Source of the DNA: Ischnura elegans
Lineage: Eukaryota > Arthropoda > Insecta > Odonata > Coenagrionidae
Reading direction: 5' to 3'
DNA: 64,000 nt
Assembly: GCF_921293095.1 (NCBI RefSeq)
Contig: NC_060248.1
Coordinates: forward strand, 15,580,744 to 15,644,743
Shown here: positions 9,822 through 18,800 of the stretch, one piece after another
Position numbering within the stretch: position 1 is the stretch's first letter
Layout: the number at the start of each line of letters is the position of its first letter
The notes under the pieces: model-generated
Told to the model about the DNA's origin: nothing
Database searches by the model: none
The model's input: the letters and a program-made list of their open reading frames with translations, nothing else
Made by a program: the position numbers and the translations under genes

Positions 9822-12800
9822 CTATGGCGCCATCTTCACTTTTAAGATTGTGTCCCCTGACTCCGTTTCTTCCACTTCAGAAAGGACACCGCTCTGACAC
9901 CACAAGTCAATAAAAGATTTTGTGTCGCCCTTGCATTTATGATATATATACTCCCTCCTGATTCTTCTTTCGATTCCTTTTTTTAAGTACTCGGCGTATG
10001 TTTTTTGAGCCGACCTTTCACCTTTTTCTATTGCTGTAAAACAATGATATATGCTTGCCTTTGTTTCGGCTATGATGAAGTTTGCCAGTAAATCTCGCTT
10101 AGTATAGCCGCCCCTCTGAGGAGGTCTCCCCCTGTGTAATTCCAGTGCGCTCCTCACCCTGCGGCCCGTGACTCCTTTTATCCACTCCTTTGCTGTCCGC
10201 CATACCTCTCCGGCCTGTCTGCAGTCGTAGAGGATGTGCCAGGCCGTGGCCTGGCTTCCAGGGCATGCTCTGCACACTGAGTTTTCTCGCAATCCCGACC
10301 GCGACAGGAAAACGGCGTCTGCCAGGCGATCATGTGCCAGTCTCCAAGACACCTCCCCCTCCCTCCCCAGGACTGGCGCCGTCCAGAAGGCTTTCCAGCA
10401 CGTAGACTCTCCCCATATGCCGTCCTTGTAGGGCCACTTCTCTTTGTTTTTTTTGGCAACGATTTCTCGGTAAATATCGCTTTTGTGTATGGGAAACGTT
10501 CGCATTCGCTTCGACAGCTCGCTCCGGAAACCGAAGGGGAGAGATTCCTCCGTCGGGGGCCAAGATGTGGGGAGAGGTCCTCCGTTTTCCCCGGACTTCA
10601 CGTCCATTGTGTCGAGGGCGCTTTTCAATGAGGAGTAGAAACCGTTCCTCTTAGGCCTGGTCTCGAGGAAGTAGGAAACGAAGATTTTCCACGGTTGAAC
10701 TTCACCTGTGACGTACCGTTGAAAGAAATTTATCCTCATAGCGGTAATTTTTGCCTGCACGTCAGTCAGCCCCAGTCCTCCGCACCCGAGCGGGGCCGTC
10801 AGCACGGCTCCGGCAACCCAGTGTTTTCGGCCCCTACCCCACACAAAATCCGTGAGGGCGGCTTGCACCCGCCGGATGCATTGAGGGCTAATGCATTGGG
10901 TCTGTAGGCGGTACCAGATGGTCGGGGCCACGAACTGATTTACGACCCTTGTCCTTCCTCTCACGGAAAGGGCCCCTGAAGCCGCTTCCCACCTCCTCAA
11001 TCCGTTTTGAATTTTTACCTCCAGGTCTTCCTCTAGTCCTTCTCTCTCTTTGATGGTGTCATTTTTAAAAACCACTCCGAGGAATCGGGCACCTTCGGTG
11101 GAGATCGCGAAGGGTCCGAGCCTATCCGTGCGCCCGCGCCAGGACCCGACGTACATCCCTTCAGTCTTGTTCTCGTTTAGTTCTGCTCCCGAGAGGGCGG
11201 CGTACGAATCGAATGATTTTATCACATTTCTTGCAGCGTCGTCATCCGAGATGAATAAAGTTACGTCATCTGCGTATGCTGATAGCGTAATATGTGCTTC
11301 TTGAGTGGGGAGTGGAAAACCTGTAATTTTAGTTTTTAGGATGTGGAGTAGGGGCTCCAGGGCCAGTGCGTAGAGCTGGCCGGAGAGCGGACATCCTTGT
11401 CTTATGCCTCGCTTAAAGGGGATTGGAGGAGTCAGACTATTGCCAACCCTAACGAGGCATGATGCGTCCTCGTAAATTGTACTTAAAGTTTTTATGAAAT
11501 TTTCGCCAAAATTCATGCGTCTCAATACATTGAATAAAAAATCATGGCGAACTTTGTCGAAAGCGCCCTTTTGGTCCAGACTTAATATGGCCAGTGGAGA
11601 ATTAGTTTCATTCGCATATGCGATAATGTCACGAATTAGGGACAGGTTATCTAAGATGGTTCTGCCTGTGACGCCGCACCCTTGCTCGGGGGATACCACC
11701 TCTCGCATTGCCGACGACAGTCTCATGGAAAGGGCCTTCGCAATTATTTTGTAATCGGTGGTGGTGATCGAGATTGGTCTCCAGTTCTTCAAATTTGTTC
11801 TGTCTCCTTTTTTATGAATTAAATTCAGAACGGCCCATCTGCTGGAGATAGGGAGCATGCCTCTCTCTAGGCTCGCGTCGACCATTGACGCGAAGGGCTT
11901 CGCGAGGAGAGTCCAAAAGGTCTTATAGAATTCGGACGTTAGGCCATCGATTCCTGGTGCTTTCTTTCGGTTCAAGCTGTAGAGTGCAGTGCGGAGATCC
12001 TCTGGGGTCAGGGGCGCCTCCATCCGCGCTTTACTCTCCGCCGTCAATTCCGGCTGCCGCCGCGAAAGAATAATAAAATCGTCCTCTTGCAGCTCTGAGT
12101 CTGTCTGTACGGGGGCTTGAAAGACTTTTTCATAATAGTCTTTTACGTACTTCACAAGATGCTGCTGTTCGGAGAGGATAGTGCCGTCGTCTGTTTCCAA
12201 TGACGTCAGGGGGGGTCGATGCATCCGTGTCACCGATCTTGAGAGAGCAGTCCCCAACGGATTCTCCGAAGACGCTATCTCTTCCCATCCCTCGATCGCC
12301 GTCGCTCTCTCGCCTACCTCCTTGTACGTGCGCCTTATTTCTTCCCTCGCCTTCATCGCCTCCTCTCCTCGAGTCGTCGCCTCCGTCGCCTCGAGCGATC
12401 TCATGTGGGATATGTTTCGGTCTTTACTAAGGCGTACATAAATCCTGGTGGCGGCTCTAATCTCAGATTTTAAAGTTTCCCACGCGACGACGGGGTCCCC
12501 GCTCTCGTGGGTAGACGTCACTTCCTCGATAATTGTCGACATGAATTCGACAAATTCTTCGTTATCAAGTAAGTAGTTGTAGAATTTCCAGTACGGGGGA
12601 GGTGGTTTTATAACATCCTGGATGGTGAAGTCTATGGATAGAGCCATGTGGTCCGAGAACGAGGCTCGCCTTTCGATGGAGGATATTTTCTGTATGTTGT
12701 CTGTGTATATCCTGTCCAGGCGGGATGCAATATTGGGGTCGGCCGCAGAGTGGTACGTATACCCTTCCCTCTTTCCGTGCCTTTCCCTCCATACGTCTGA

Positions 12801-13358
12801 TAGAGAGTGCTTCCTAATGAGAGCGGCGAGAACCCTCGCCTTCGTAGGCTCCCTCTCTATCCTCGATGAGCGGTCGTGACGAGGCGACAGCGTGCAATTA
12901 TAATCACCAGCCAGTATGGTGAGATCTGGATGATAGTCTTCCGCCCTCCCTTGCTCGAGTGCGTCGTCCATCTTCCGTATCACTTCACCAGCTATGTCCT
13001 TGTCGTTAGGTATGTAGCTGTTAATAACGCGTAAGGTGGAGCCTGAGCTAAATTCGAAACGATGCTCTGTAGCATGCCCCGGATAGATGGTGTTTTCCTT
13101 CGTTATGTTGGGGGCGAGGTTCTTTTTTATTGCGATGCCAGTTCCCGCGGCTACTCTGTGGGTGGGGTTGAGGCTGAAAGAATAGCCGAGGCTGCGGAGG
13201 CAGGGTTGGAGATGGTCCGCGTTTGTTTCCTGCATAAGTAGGATATCTGGTTCCCACCGCTGGATGAAAAATTTGAGCTGTTGACTTTTTACGTTGCTGG
13301 CTACAGAACGCACGTTTAGGGTGGTCAGGTTGATGGTCTTCCCTCTGACGGACGTCAT
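9822..13358 (-). CDS. ORF2: endonuclease / reverse transcriptase polyprotein (1,178 aa)
   Basis: This protein would nick the target and copy the element RNA at the nick (target-primed reverse transcription). Residues ~10-245 form an AP-like endonuclease: N15 (LNVRS), E44 (LLMQET), Y115, D152/N154 (GDYN), SRLD at 212-215 and the terminal SDH at 235-237 are all present. Residues ~460-770 form the reverse transcriptase: APGIDGL (467-473), NWRPIS (525-530), LSLDQKGAFD with D595, RQGCPLSG (653-660) and AYADD at 694-698, whose two aspartates are catalytic. C1029, C1032, H1041 and C1046 make the C-terminal CX2CX8HX4C finger. The ATG overlaps the ORF1 stop. There is no stop or frameshift, so the copy may encode active enzyme. 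The wording is closest to Tx1-clade elements as far as I can judge by eye. Confidence 0.95.
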   Translation of the reverse strand: MTSVRGKTINLTTLNVRSVASNVKSQQLKFFIQRWEPDILLMQETNADHLQPCLRSLGYSFSLNPTHRVAAGTGIAIKKNLAPNITKENTIYPGHATEHRFEFSSGSTLRVINSYIPNDKDIAGEVIRKMDDALEQGRAEDYHPDLTILAGDYNCTLSPRHDRSSRIEREPTKARVLAALIRKHSLSDVWRERHGKREGYTYHSAADPNIASRLDRIYTDNIQKISSIERRASFSDHMALSIDFTIQDVIKPPPPYWKFYNYLLDNEEFVEFMSTIIEEVTSTHESGDPVVAWETLKSEIRAATRIYVRLSKDRNISHMRSLEATEATTRGEEAMKAREEIRRTYKEVGERATAIEGWEEIASSENPLGTALSRSVTRMHRPPLTSLETDDGTILSEQQHLVKYVKDYYEKVFQAPVQTDSELQEDDFIILSRRQPELTAESKARMEAPLTPEDLRTALYSLNRKKAPGIDGLTSEFYKTFWTLLAKPFASMVDASLERGMLPISSRWAVLNLIHKKGDRTNLKNWRPISITTTDYKIIAKALSMRLSSAMREVVSPEQGCGVTGRTILDNLSLIRDIIAYANETNSPLAILSLDQKGAFDKVRHDFLFNVLRRMNFGENFIKTLSTIYEDASCLVRVGNSLTPPIPFKRGIRQGCPLSGQLYALALEPLLHILKTKITGFPLPTQEAHITLSAYADDVTLFISDDDAARNVIKSFDSYAALSGAELNENKTEGMYVGSWRGRTDRLGPFAISTEGARFLGVVFKNDTIKEREGLEEDLEVKIQNGLRRWEAASGALSVRGRTRVVNQFVAPTIWYRLQTQCISPQCIRRVQAALTDFVWGRGRKHWVAGAVLTAPLGCGGLGLTDVQAKITAMRINFFQRYVTGEVQPWKIFVSYFLETRPKRNGFYSSLKSALDTMDVKSGENGGPLPTSWPPTEESLPFGFRSELSKRMRTFPIHKSDIYREIVAKKNKEKWPYKDGIWGESTCWKAFWTAPVLGREGEVSWRLAHDRLADAVFLSRSGLRENSVCRACPGSQATAWHILYDCRQAGEVWRTAKEWIKGVTGRRVRSALELHRGRPPQRGGYTKRDLLANFIIAETKASIYHCFTAIEKGERSAQKTYAEYLKKGIERRIRREYIYHKCKGDTKSFIDLWCQSGVLSEVEETESGDTILKVKMAP
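13355..13358 (-). promoter_or_regulatory. ATGA stop-start overlap between ORF1 and ORF2
   Basis: In element orientation the sequence CAATGACG holds the ORF1 stop TGA and the ORF2 start ATG sharing two bases. ORF2 thus has no separate leader. In the R1-clade element SART1 a similar overlap supports translation of ORF2 by termination and reinitiation. The same mechanism is likely here but rests only on geometry. Confidence 0.7.
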
Positions 13359-15577
13359 TGATTATGCGGTGGTTTGTTAGTTAGGGCCTTAAAAAACCTG
13401 TGGATCCTCATATCTAACGCAACATCTTTAACCGCTTTCTTCTCGACAAGCTCTCTCAACGTTTCGACGAGGGCATGCGTGTCTGAAAAACAATTCTTAG
13501 CCATGTCCGTAATGTTCTTCTTTCCTTTCGTTTCTTTCAGGAATAAAATGAGTTTTGGACTATCTAAAAATCCTTCTTGTGGATGGTTGTTGAGGTAATC
13601 TTCTATCTCTTTGTATCCCCGTTCATCGGATGGGGTGGGGATTAATCGTTTTCTTTGGGGAGACGTTCTTTCCTCCGCCCTGACGTGTTTCCTTTTTGTT
13701 TGGCCTTGCACTTGAGAGAGGCTAGTTGGTGCGTGCGGGTTGTTTGTTTGATGATCTTCCGTTGCTGCTTCGGTGGCGTGGGAATCAAGATTATGGTCTG
13801 TGGCAACCAATTCGTCCGAGGAGGGGTTTTTTGCGGCGTGTTGCGTGGGTAAAGGTAGCGGGGTGGAGTGAGAAGTCTTGGTCTCGGGGGGCGTGTCGCT
13901 GCCGTCATTTTTTTCATGATTGGCAACGTCCGCTTCCTCGGTGGGGTGAGGAGGGAGAGGAATTGGGGTGATAATATTTTTTTTCGGCGCTATGATTTGG
14001 TGATCTGCACCTCCGGGGGTGGGGGTCTTAAGTGATGCGGCCGGCGCGTCATTATTATGTTGTTTTTTGCCGTCGTTTATGCGAGGGTTAAAATTCGCCC
14101 TGCTTTCCCTTGCCTGGTCGAGATTGGCCTTGCAGGCGGAGGCAAAATGTCCGTCTTCGTTGCATCTAAAGCACCGAGGGTCATTAAAGTTGAAGAAAAT
14201 TCGGTGCTTGGCGGGGCCGAAATCCAAGAGCAGCGACTCGGGTACAATCACACCTTCCCGACGTACGATGAAGACCTGCTTCCTCCACGACTCGACGTGG
14301 CTTAGATCATCTCTTTTTATTCCCACGCCCAGGGTGGTGACGGGGCTCACGACTCTTCCTATTTGGGAGATAATTTCCAACAAATCGGGAATCGGGAATT
14401 CTGGGGGCACGTTTGAGACGACTAGCCGCTCCACTTGCTGAACCATGCGGTTCGCAATTAAAAAATTATTCATTATGGTGAGACCTCCTTTATTCATCAT
14501 GAAGTCGTTTAAAATGTCTTCATTCTTCAAATAGAAACAAACGCGATCCCCTGGAAGTTTTGTGGCGTGCGTTATCTGTCTCCCGCCCACCTCTTCGGCC
14601 ATCGCCTCGATGTATTGGGCTATGGGAACGCCTGGGAGACCGTTGAAAATAATTCCCGTCTTCCTTGTGGGGCCCGATTTCAATGGTATTATTTTTTTCG
14701 TTACGAATTTAAAAGGTTGGAGTGGGTTATCGCCGTTGCTTTGGGCTTGTCGATTTTCCTTCCCTCCCGTCACCCGCGCGTAGCTGACTAACGGTCTGCC
14801 CCGTTGGGGTGCGTCGCTAATGCTCGCGGCTTCGCCTTCGCATCGAATAGGGTCCGCCCCGCTTACCGCACTCGATCCCCCTCCCCTTGCCGTCGCCGCG
14901 AGCGAGCGTGGCCTCGTCTCAGCTGAAGAGGTGATTTCCCCATCCCTCGTCGCCTGAGTAATGGGGAAAGCGGTGTCCGGGGGACGGCTTACGTTACGGG
15001 CATCGGAACTTTGAGTATCTATGGCTCCACTACTTGCATGGACAAATGAATTATGAATTCCGTAATTAATTTCGGTCGGTGAAACTTTGCCAGTGATAGA
15101 AGAGAAAGGGAGTGAGCGGACACCGATAGTTGTCGGAATGCGCCTTACTGTGGTAGTTAAAATACCGCCTTCGCGGCGCAATACTGTCGTCGGCGATTTT
15201 ATTTCGTCATTTAGTGACTCCATGGATAATGACAGATTACGTGAACTTCTGTAATTAATCGGAGGGGCTGTAGTGGCAACCTGAGCACGTCTCTGAGGTG
15301 ACGACGGAGCACTTCTTACCCTCCTATCGTTAGTCGTGTCGCCGAGTTGACTGGAAGACGGAGACATCCTCCTTGGTGAATGCGGTGGGCTGATCATCTT
15401 CGACATAATGTCTGGTGAGTTGATAATTGCAGTATATCCGATACAATTGTTGTCTCGGTGTGAAAAAGAAGAGCACTTAGCTGGTCTTCTCGTTTCCTCT
15501 CTCACCGACTCCGAGGTGTCGGCGAGGATGGGTAACGAAACGGGATCCAAGATTTGACGCGAGTGTTTTTTAGTCAC
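13355..15577 (-). CDS. ORF1: gag-like RNA-binding protein (740 aa)
   Basis: Probable nucleic-acid-binding partner of the ORF2 protein, forming the retrotransposition particle. Residues 1-290 are low-complexity, rich in Ser, Thr, Pro and Arg, and likely disordered. Residues ~300-460 look like a folded region (GIIFNGLPG, LPGDRVCFYL, VERLVVSNVPPEFP) of the type that precedes the knuckle in Tx1-like ORF1 proteins. A single zinc knuckle CX2CX4HX4C uses C469, C472, H477 and C482 (CFRCNEDGHFASAC). A second disordered stretch (~490-660) and a ~75-residue charged C-terminal end follow. Many other insect non-LTR ORF1 proteins carry three knuckles, so one is notable. The start is supported by the conserved ATG in the second copy at 1,280; the stop overlaps the ORF2 start. 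It is intact throughout. Confidence 0.93.
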   Translation of the reverse strand: MTKKHSRQILDPVSLPILADTSESVREETRRPAKCSSFSHRDNNCIGYTAIINSPDIMSKMISPPHSPRRMSPSSSQLGDTTNDRRVRSAPSSPQRRAQVATTAPPINYRSSRNLSLSMESLNDEIKSPTTVLRREGGILTTTVRRIPTTIGVRSLPFSSITGKVSPTEINYGIHNSFVHASSGAIDTQSSDARNVSRPPDTAFPITQATRDGEITSSAETRPRSLAATARGGGSSAVSGADPIRCEGEAASISDAPQRGRPLVSYARVTGGKENRQAQSNGDNPLQPFKFVTKKIIPLKSGPTRKTGIIFNGLPGVPIAQYIEAMAEEVGGRQITHATKLPGDRVCFYLKNEDILNDFMMNKGGLTIMNNFLIANRMVQQVERLVVSNVPPEFPIPDLLEIISQIGRVVSPVTTLGVGIKRDDLSHVESWRKQVFIVRREGVIVPESLLLDFGPAKHRIFFNFNDPRCFRCNEDGHFASACKANLDQARESRANFNPRINDGKKQHNNDAPAASLKTPTPGGADHQIIAPKKNIITPIPLPPHPTEEADVANHEKNDGSDTPPETKTSHSTPLPLPTQHAAKNPSSDELVATDHNLDSHATEAATEDHQTNNPHAPTSLSQVQGQTKRKHVRAEERTSPQRKRLIPTPSDERGYKEIEDYLNNHPQEGFLDSPKLILFLKETKGKKNITDMAKNCFSDTHALVETLRELVEKKAVKDVALDMRIHRFFKALTNKPPHNQ

Positions 15578-15768
15578 TTTTCGGTGAAATCAAGCACTAA
15601 TTCGATTTAAAATCGAACAATAGAGATACGTGTGGTATCACGCAACGATTAACAACTATTCCGAAGCACTTACAAGAAAAAAACTTCGCAAATACTCCGA
15701 TAGAAACACTTGAAAGTGATGAGCTCGGGAGCGCAGTCGAAACACGTCCGCTCTGCTCGGCGTCTCAA
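15578..15768 (-). other. Retrotransposon 5' untranslated leader
   Basis: 191 bp from the 5' terminus (TTGAGACGCCGAGCAG on the minus strand) to the ORF1 ATG. Non-LTR elements usually carry an internal promoter here, but I see no motif I can name. Conservation in the second copy (1,281-1,471) is highest in the first ~100 nt, which fits a functional 5' end. Confidence 0.8.
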
Positions 15769-15769
15769 G

Positions 15770-15850
<81 letters not shown>
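15769..15850. repeat. Expanded (GTT)27 at the 5' junction of the retrotransposon
   Basis: An uninterrupted run of 27 GTT triplets directly follows the element 5' end and leads into T8 and the rest of the type-B spacer. The uninterrupted paralogous spacer at 19,275 has only about five GTT repeats before its T8, so the tract expanded at or after insertion. Perfect long triplet runs are otherwise rare in this window. Confidence 0.95.
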
Positions 15851-15853
<3 letters not shown>

Positions 15854-18800
15854 TTTTTGTTGTTTTTTGTTTAGTTGTGTTGTTGTAGTTTATGTTATTC
15901 GTGTTCTTGTAGTTGTTGTTGTTGCTAGTGTTGTTTTTGTTGTTGTTGTTTTTGGGTTTTTTGTTGTTGTTGTCGTTGAAAATGTTGTCGTTGAAAATGT
16001 TGTCGTTGAAAATGTTGTCGTTGAAAATGTGGTCGTTGAACATATTGTCGTTTAAAATGTTGTCGTCGAAAATATTGTCGTTGACAATGTTGCGTCGAAC
16101 ATGTTGTCGTTGAAAACGTTGTGGTTGAATATTTTGCTGTTGAAAATGTTGTTCTTGAAAATGTTGTCGTTGAAAATTTTGTCGTTGAAAATGTTGTCGT
16201 TGAAAATGTTGTCATTGAAAATGTTGTCGTTGAAAATATTGTCGTTGAAAATTTTGTCGTTGAAAATGTTGTCGTTGAACATGTTGTCGTTTAAAATTTT
16301 GTCGTTGAAAATGTTGTCGTTGAACATGTTGTCGTTTAAAATGTTGTCGTCGAAAATGTTGTCGTCGAAAATGTTGTCGTCGAACATGTTGTCGATGAAA
16401 ATGTTGTGGTTGAATATGTTGTCGTTGAAGATGTCGTTGAAAATGTTGTCGTTGAAAATGTTGTCGTTGAAAAATTTGTCGATGAAAATGTTTTCGTTGA
16501 AATTGTTGTCGTTAAAAATATTGTCGATTAAAATGTTGTCGTTGAAAATGTTGTCGTTGAAAATGTTGTCGTTGAAAATGTTGTCGTTGAAAATATTGGC
16601 GTTGAAAATGTTGTCGTTGAAAATGTTGCGTCGAACATGTTGTCGTTGAAAACGTTGTGGTTGAATATTTTGCTGTTGAAAATGTTGTTCTTGAAAATGT
16701 TGTCGTTGAAAATGTTGTCGTTGAAAATGTTGTCGTTGAAAATGTTGTCGTTGAAAATGTTGTCGTTGAAAATATTGTCGTTGAAAATTTTGTCGTTGAA
16801 AATGTTGTCGTTGAAAATGTTGTCGTGGAAAATGTTGTCGTTGAAAATGTTGTCGTTGAAAATGTTGTCGTTGAAAATGTTGTCGTCGAAAATGTTGTCG
16901 TTGAAAATGTTGTCGTCGAAAATGTTGTCGTTGAAAATGTTGTCGTTGAAAATGTTGTCGTTGAAAATGTTGTCGTTGAAAATGTTGTCGTTGAAAATGT
17001 TGTCGTTGAAAATGTTTTGGTTGAAAATGTTGTCGTTAAAAATATTGTCGATTAAAATGTTGTCGTTGAAAATGTTGTCGTTGAAAATGTTGTCGTTGAA
17101 AATGTTGTCGTTGAAAATGTTGTCGTTGAAAATATTGGCGTTGAAAATGTTGTCGTTGAAAATGTTGTCGTTGAAAATGTTGTCGTCGAAAATGTTGTCG
17201 TCGAAAATGTTGTCGTTGAAAATATTGTTGTTGAAAATGTTGTCGTTGAAAATGTTGTCGTTGAAAATGTTGTCGTTTAAAATGTTGTCGTTAAAATGTT
17301 GTCGGTGAAAATTTTGTCGTTGAAAATGTTGTTGTTGAAAATGTTGTTGTTGAGAATGTTGTTGGTGAAAATGTTGTTGTTGAAAATGTTGTTGTTGAAA
17401 ATGTTGTAGTTGTTGTTGTTGTATTGTTGTTGTTGTTGTTTTTGATGTTGTTTTTTGTTTAGTTGTGTTGTTGTTGTTTATGTTATTCGTGTTGTTGTTG
17501 TTGTTGTTGTTGTTGCTAGTGTTGTTTTTTTTGTTGTTGTTGTTGTTGGGTTTTTTTTGTTGTTGTCGTTGAAAATGTTGTCGTTGAAAATGTTGTCGTT
17601 GAAAATGTTGTCGTTGAAAATGTGGTCGTTGAACATGTTGTCGTTTAAAATGTTGTCGTCGAAAATGTTGTCGTTGAAAATGTTGCGTCGAACATGTTGT
17701 CGTTGAAAGCGTTGTGATTGAATATTTTGCTGTTGAAAATGTTGTTCTTGAAAATGTTGTCGTTGAAAATGTTGTCGTCTAAAATGTTGTCGTTGAAAAT
17801 GTTGTCGTTGAAAACGTTGTCGTTGAAAATGTTGTCGTTGAAAATATTGTCGTTGAAAATTTTGTCGTTGAAAATGTTGTCGTTGAACATGTTGTCGTTT
17901 AAAATGTTGTCGTCGAAAATGTTGTCGTCGAAAATGTTGTCGTCGAACATGTTGTCGATGAAAATGTTGTGGTTGAATATGTTGCCGTTAAAAACGTTGT
18001 TCTAGAAAATGTTGTCGTTGAAAATGTTGTCGTTGAAAATGTCGTTGAAAATGTTGTCGTTGAAAATGTTGTCGTTGAAAATGTTGTCGTTGAAAATGAT
18101 TTCGTTGAAAATGTTGTCGTTAAAAATATTGTCGATTAAAATGTTATCGTTGAAAATGTTGTCGTTGAAAATGTTGTCGTTGAAAATGTTGTCGTTGAAA
18201 ATATTGGCGTTGAAAATGTTGTCGTTGAAAATGTTGTCGTTGAAAATGTTGTCGTCGAAAATGTTGTCGTTGAAAATGTTGTTGTTGAAAATGTTAACGT
18301 TGAAAATGTCGTTGAAAATGTTGTCGTTGAAAATGTTGTCGTTGAAAATGTTGTCGTTGAAATAGTTGTCGTTGAAAATGTTGTCGTTGATAATGTTGTC
18401 GTTGAAAATGTTGTCGTTGAAAATGTTGTCGTTGAAAATGTTGTCGTTGAAAATATTGTCGTTGAAAATGTTGTCGTGGAAAATATTGTCGTTGAAAGTG
18501 TTGTCGCTATAATTGTGGTCGTCTAAAATGTTGTCGTCGAAAATGTTGTTGTCGAAAATGTTGTCGTTGAAAATGTTGTCGTAGAAAATGTTGTCGTTGA
18601 AAATGTTGTCGCTGAAAATGTTGTCGTAGAAAATGTTGTCGTTGAAAATGTTGTCGTTGAAAATGTTGTCGTTGAAAATGTTGTCGGTGAAAATGTTGTC
18701 GTTGAAAATGTTGTTGTTAAAAAGGTTGTTGTTGAAAATGTTGTTGGTGAAAATGTTGTTGTTGAAAATGTTGTTGTTGAAAATGTTGTTGCTGTTGTTG

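Larger units (their letters stand above)
9509..15768 (-). mobile_element. Full-length Tx1/L1-like non-LTR retrotransposon in a GTT microsatellite
   Basis: A 6.26-kb element in minus orientation: 5' leader (15,768-15,578), ORF1 (15,577-13,355), ORF2 (13,358-9,822), 3' untranslated region, and a tail of (AAT)12 followed by A8. Both ORFs are uninterrupted. The order of an N-terminal AP-endonuclease, a reverse transcriptase with YADD and a C-terminal CCHC-type finger, together with the RT wording RQGCPLSGQLYALALEP, fits the Tx1 branch of the L1 group, whose known members are often sequence-specific (snRNA, 5S rRNA or microsatellite targets). It sits inside a type-B spacer: the flanks match the uninterrupted spacer at 19,275-19,426. 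Composition is near-balanced GC, unlike the array, as expected for an insertion. Confidence 0.93.

Noticed and set aside
10178..12879. Plus-strand open frames of 60-99 codons inside the retrotransposon
   Set aside because: They are shadows of ORF2 on the opposite strand without recognisable domains.
9509..15768. Assignment of the retrotransposon to the R1 clade (TRAS/SART/Waldo type)
   Set aside because: Microsatellite targeting and the ORF overlap would fit, but the RT wording (RQGCPLSGQLYALALEP) and single-knuckle ORF1 look Tx1/L1-like. A tree is needed to settle it.
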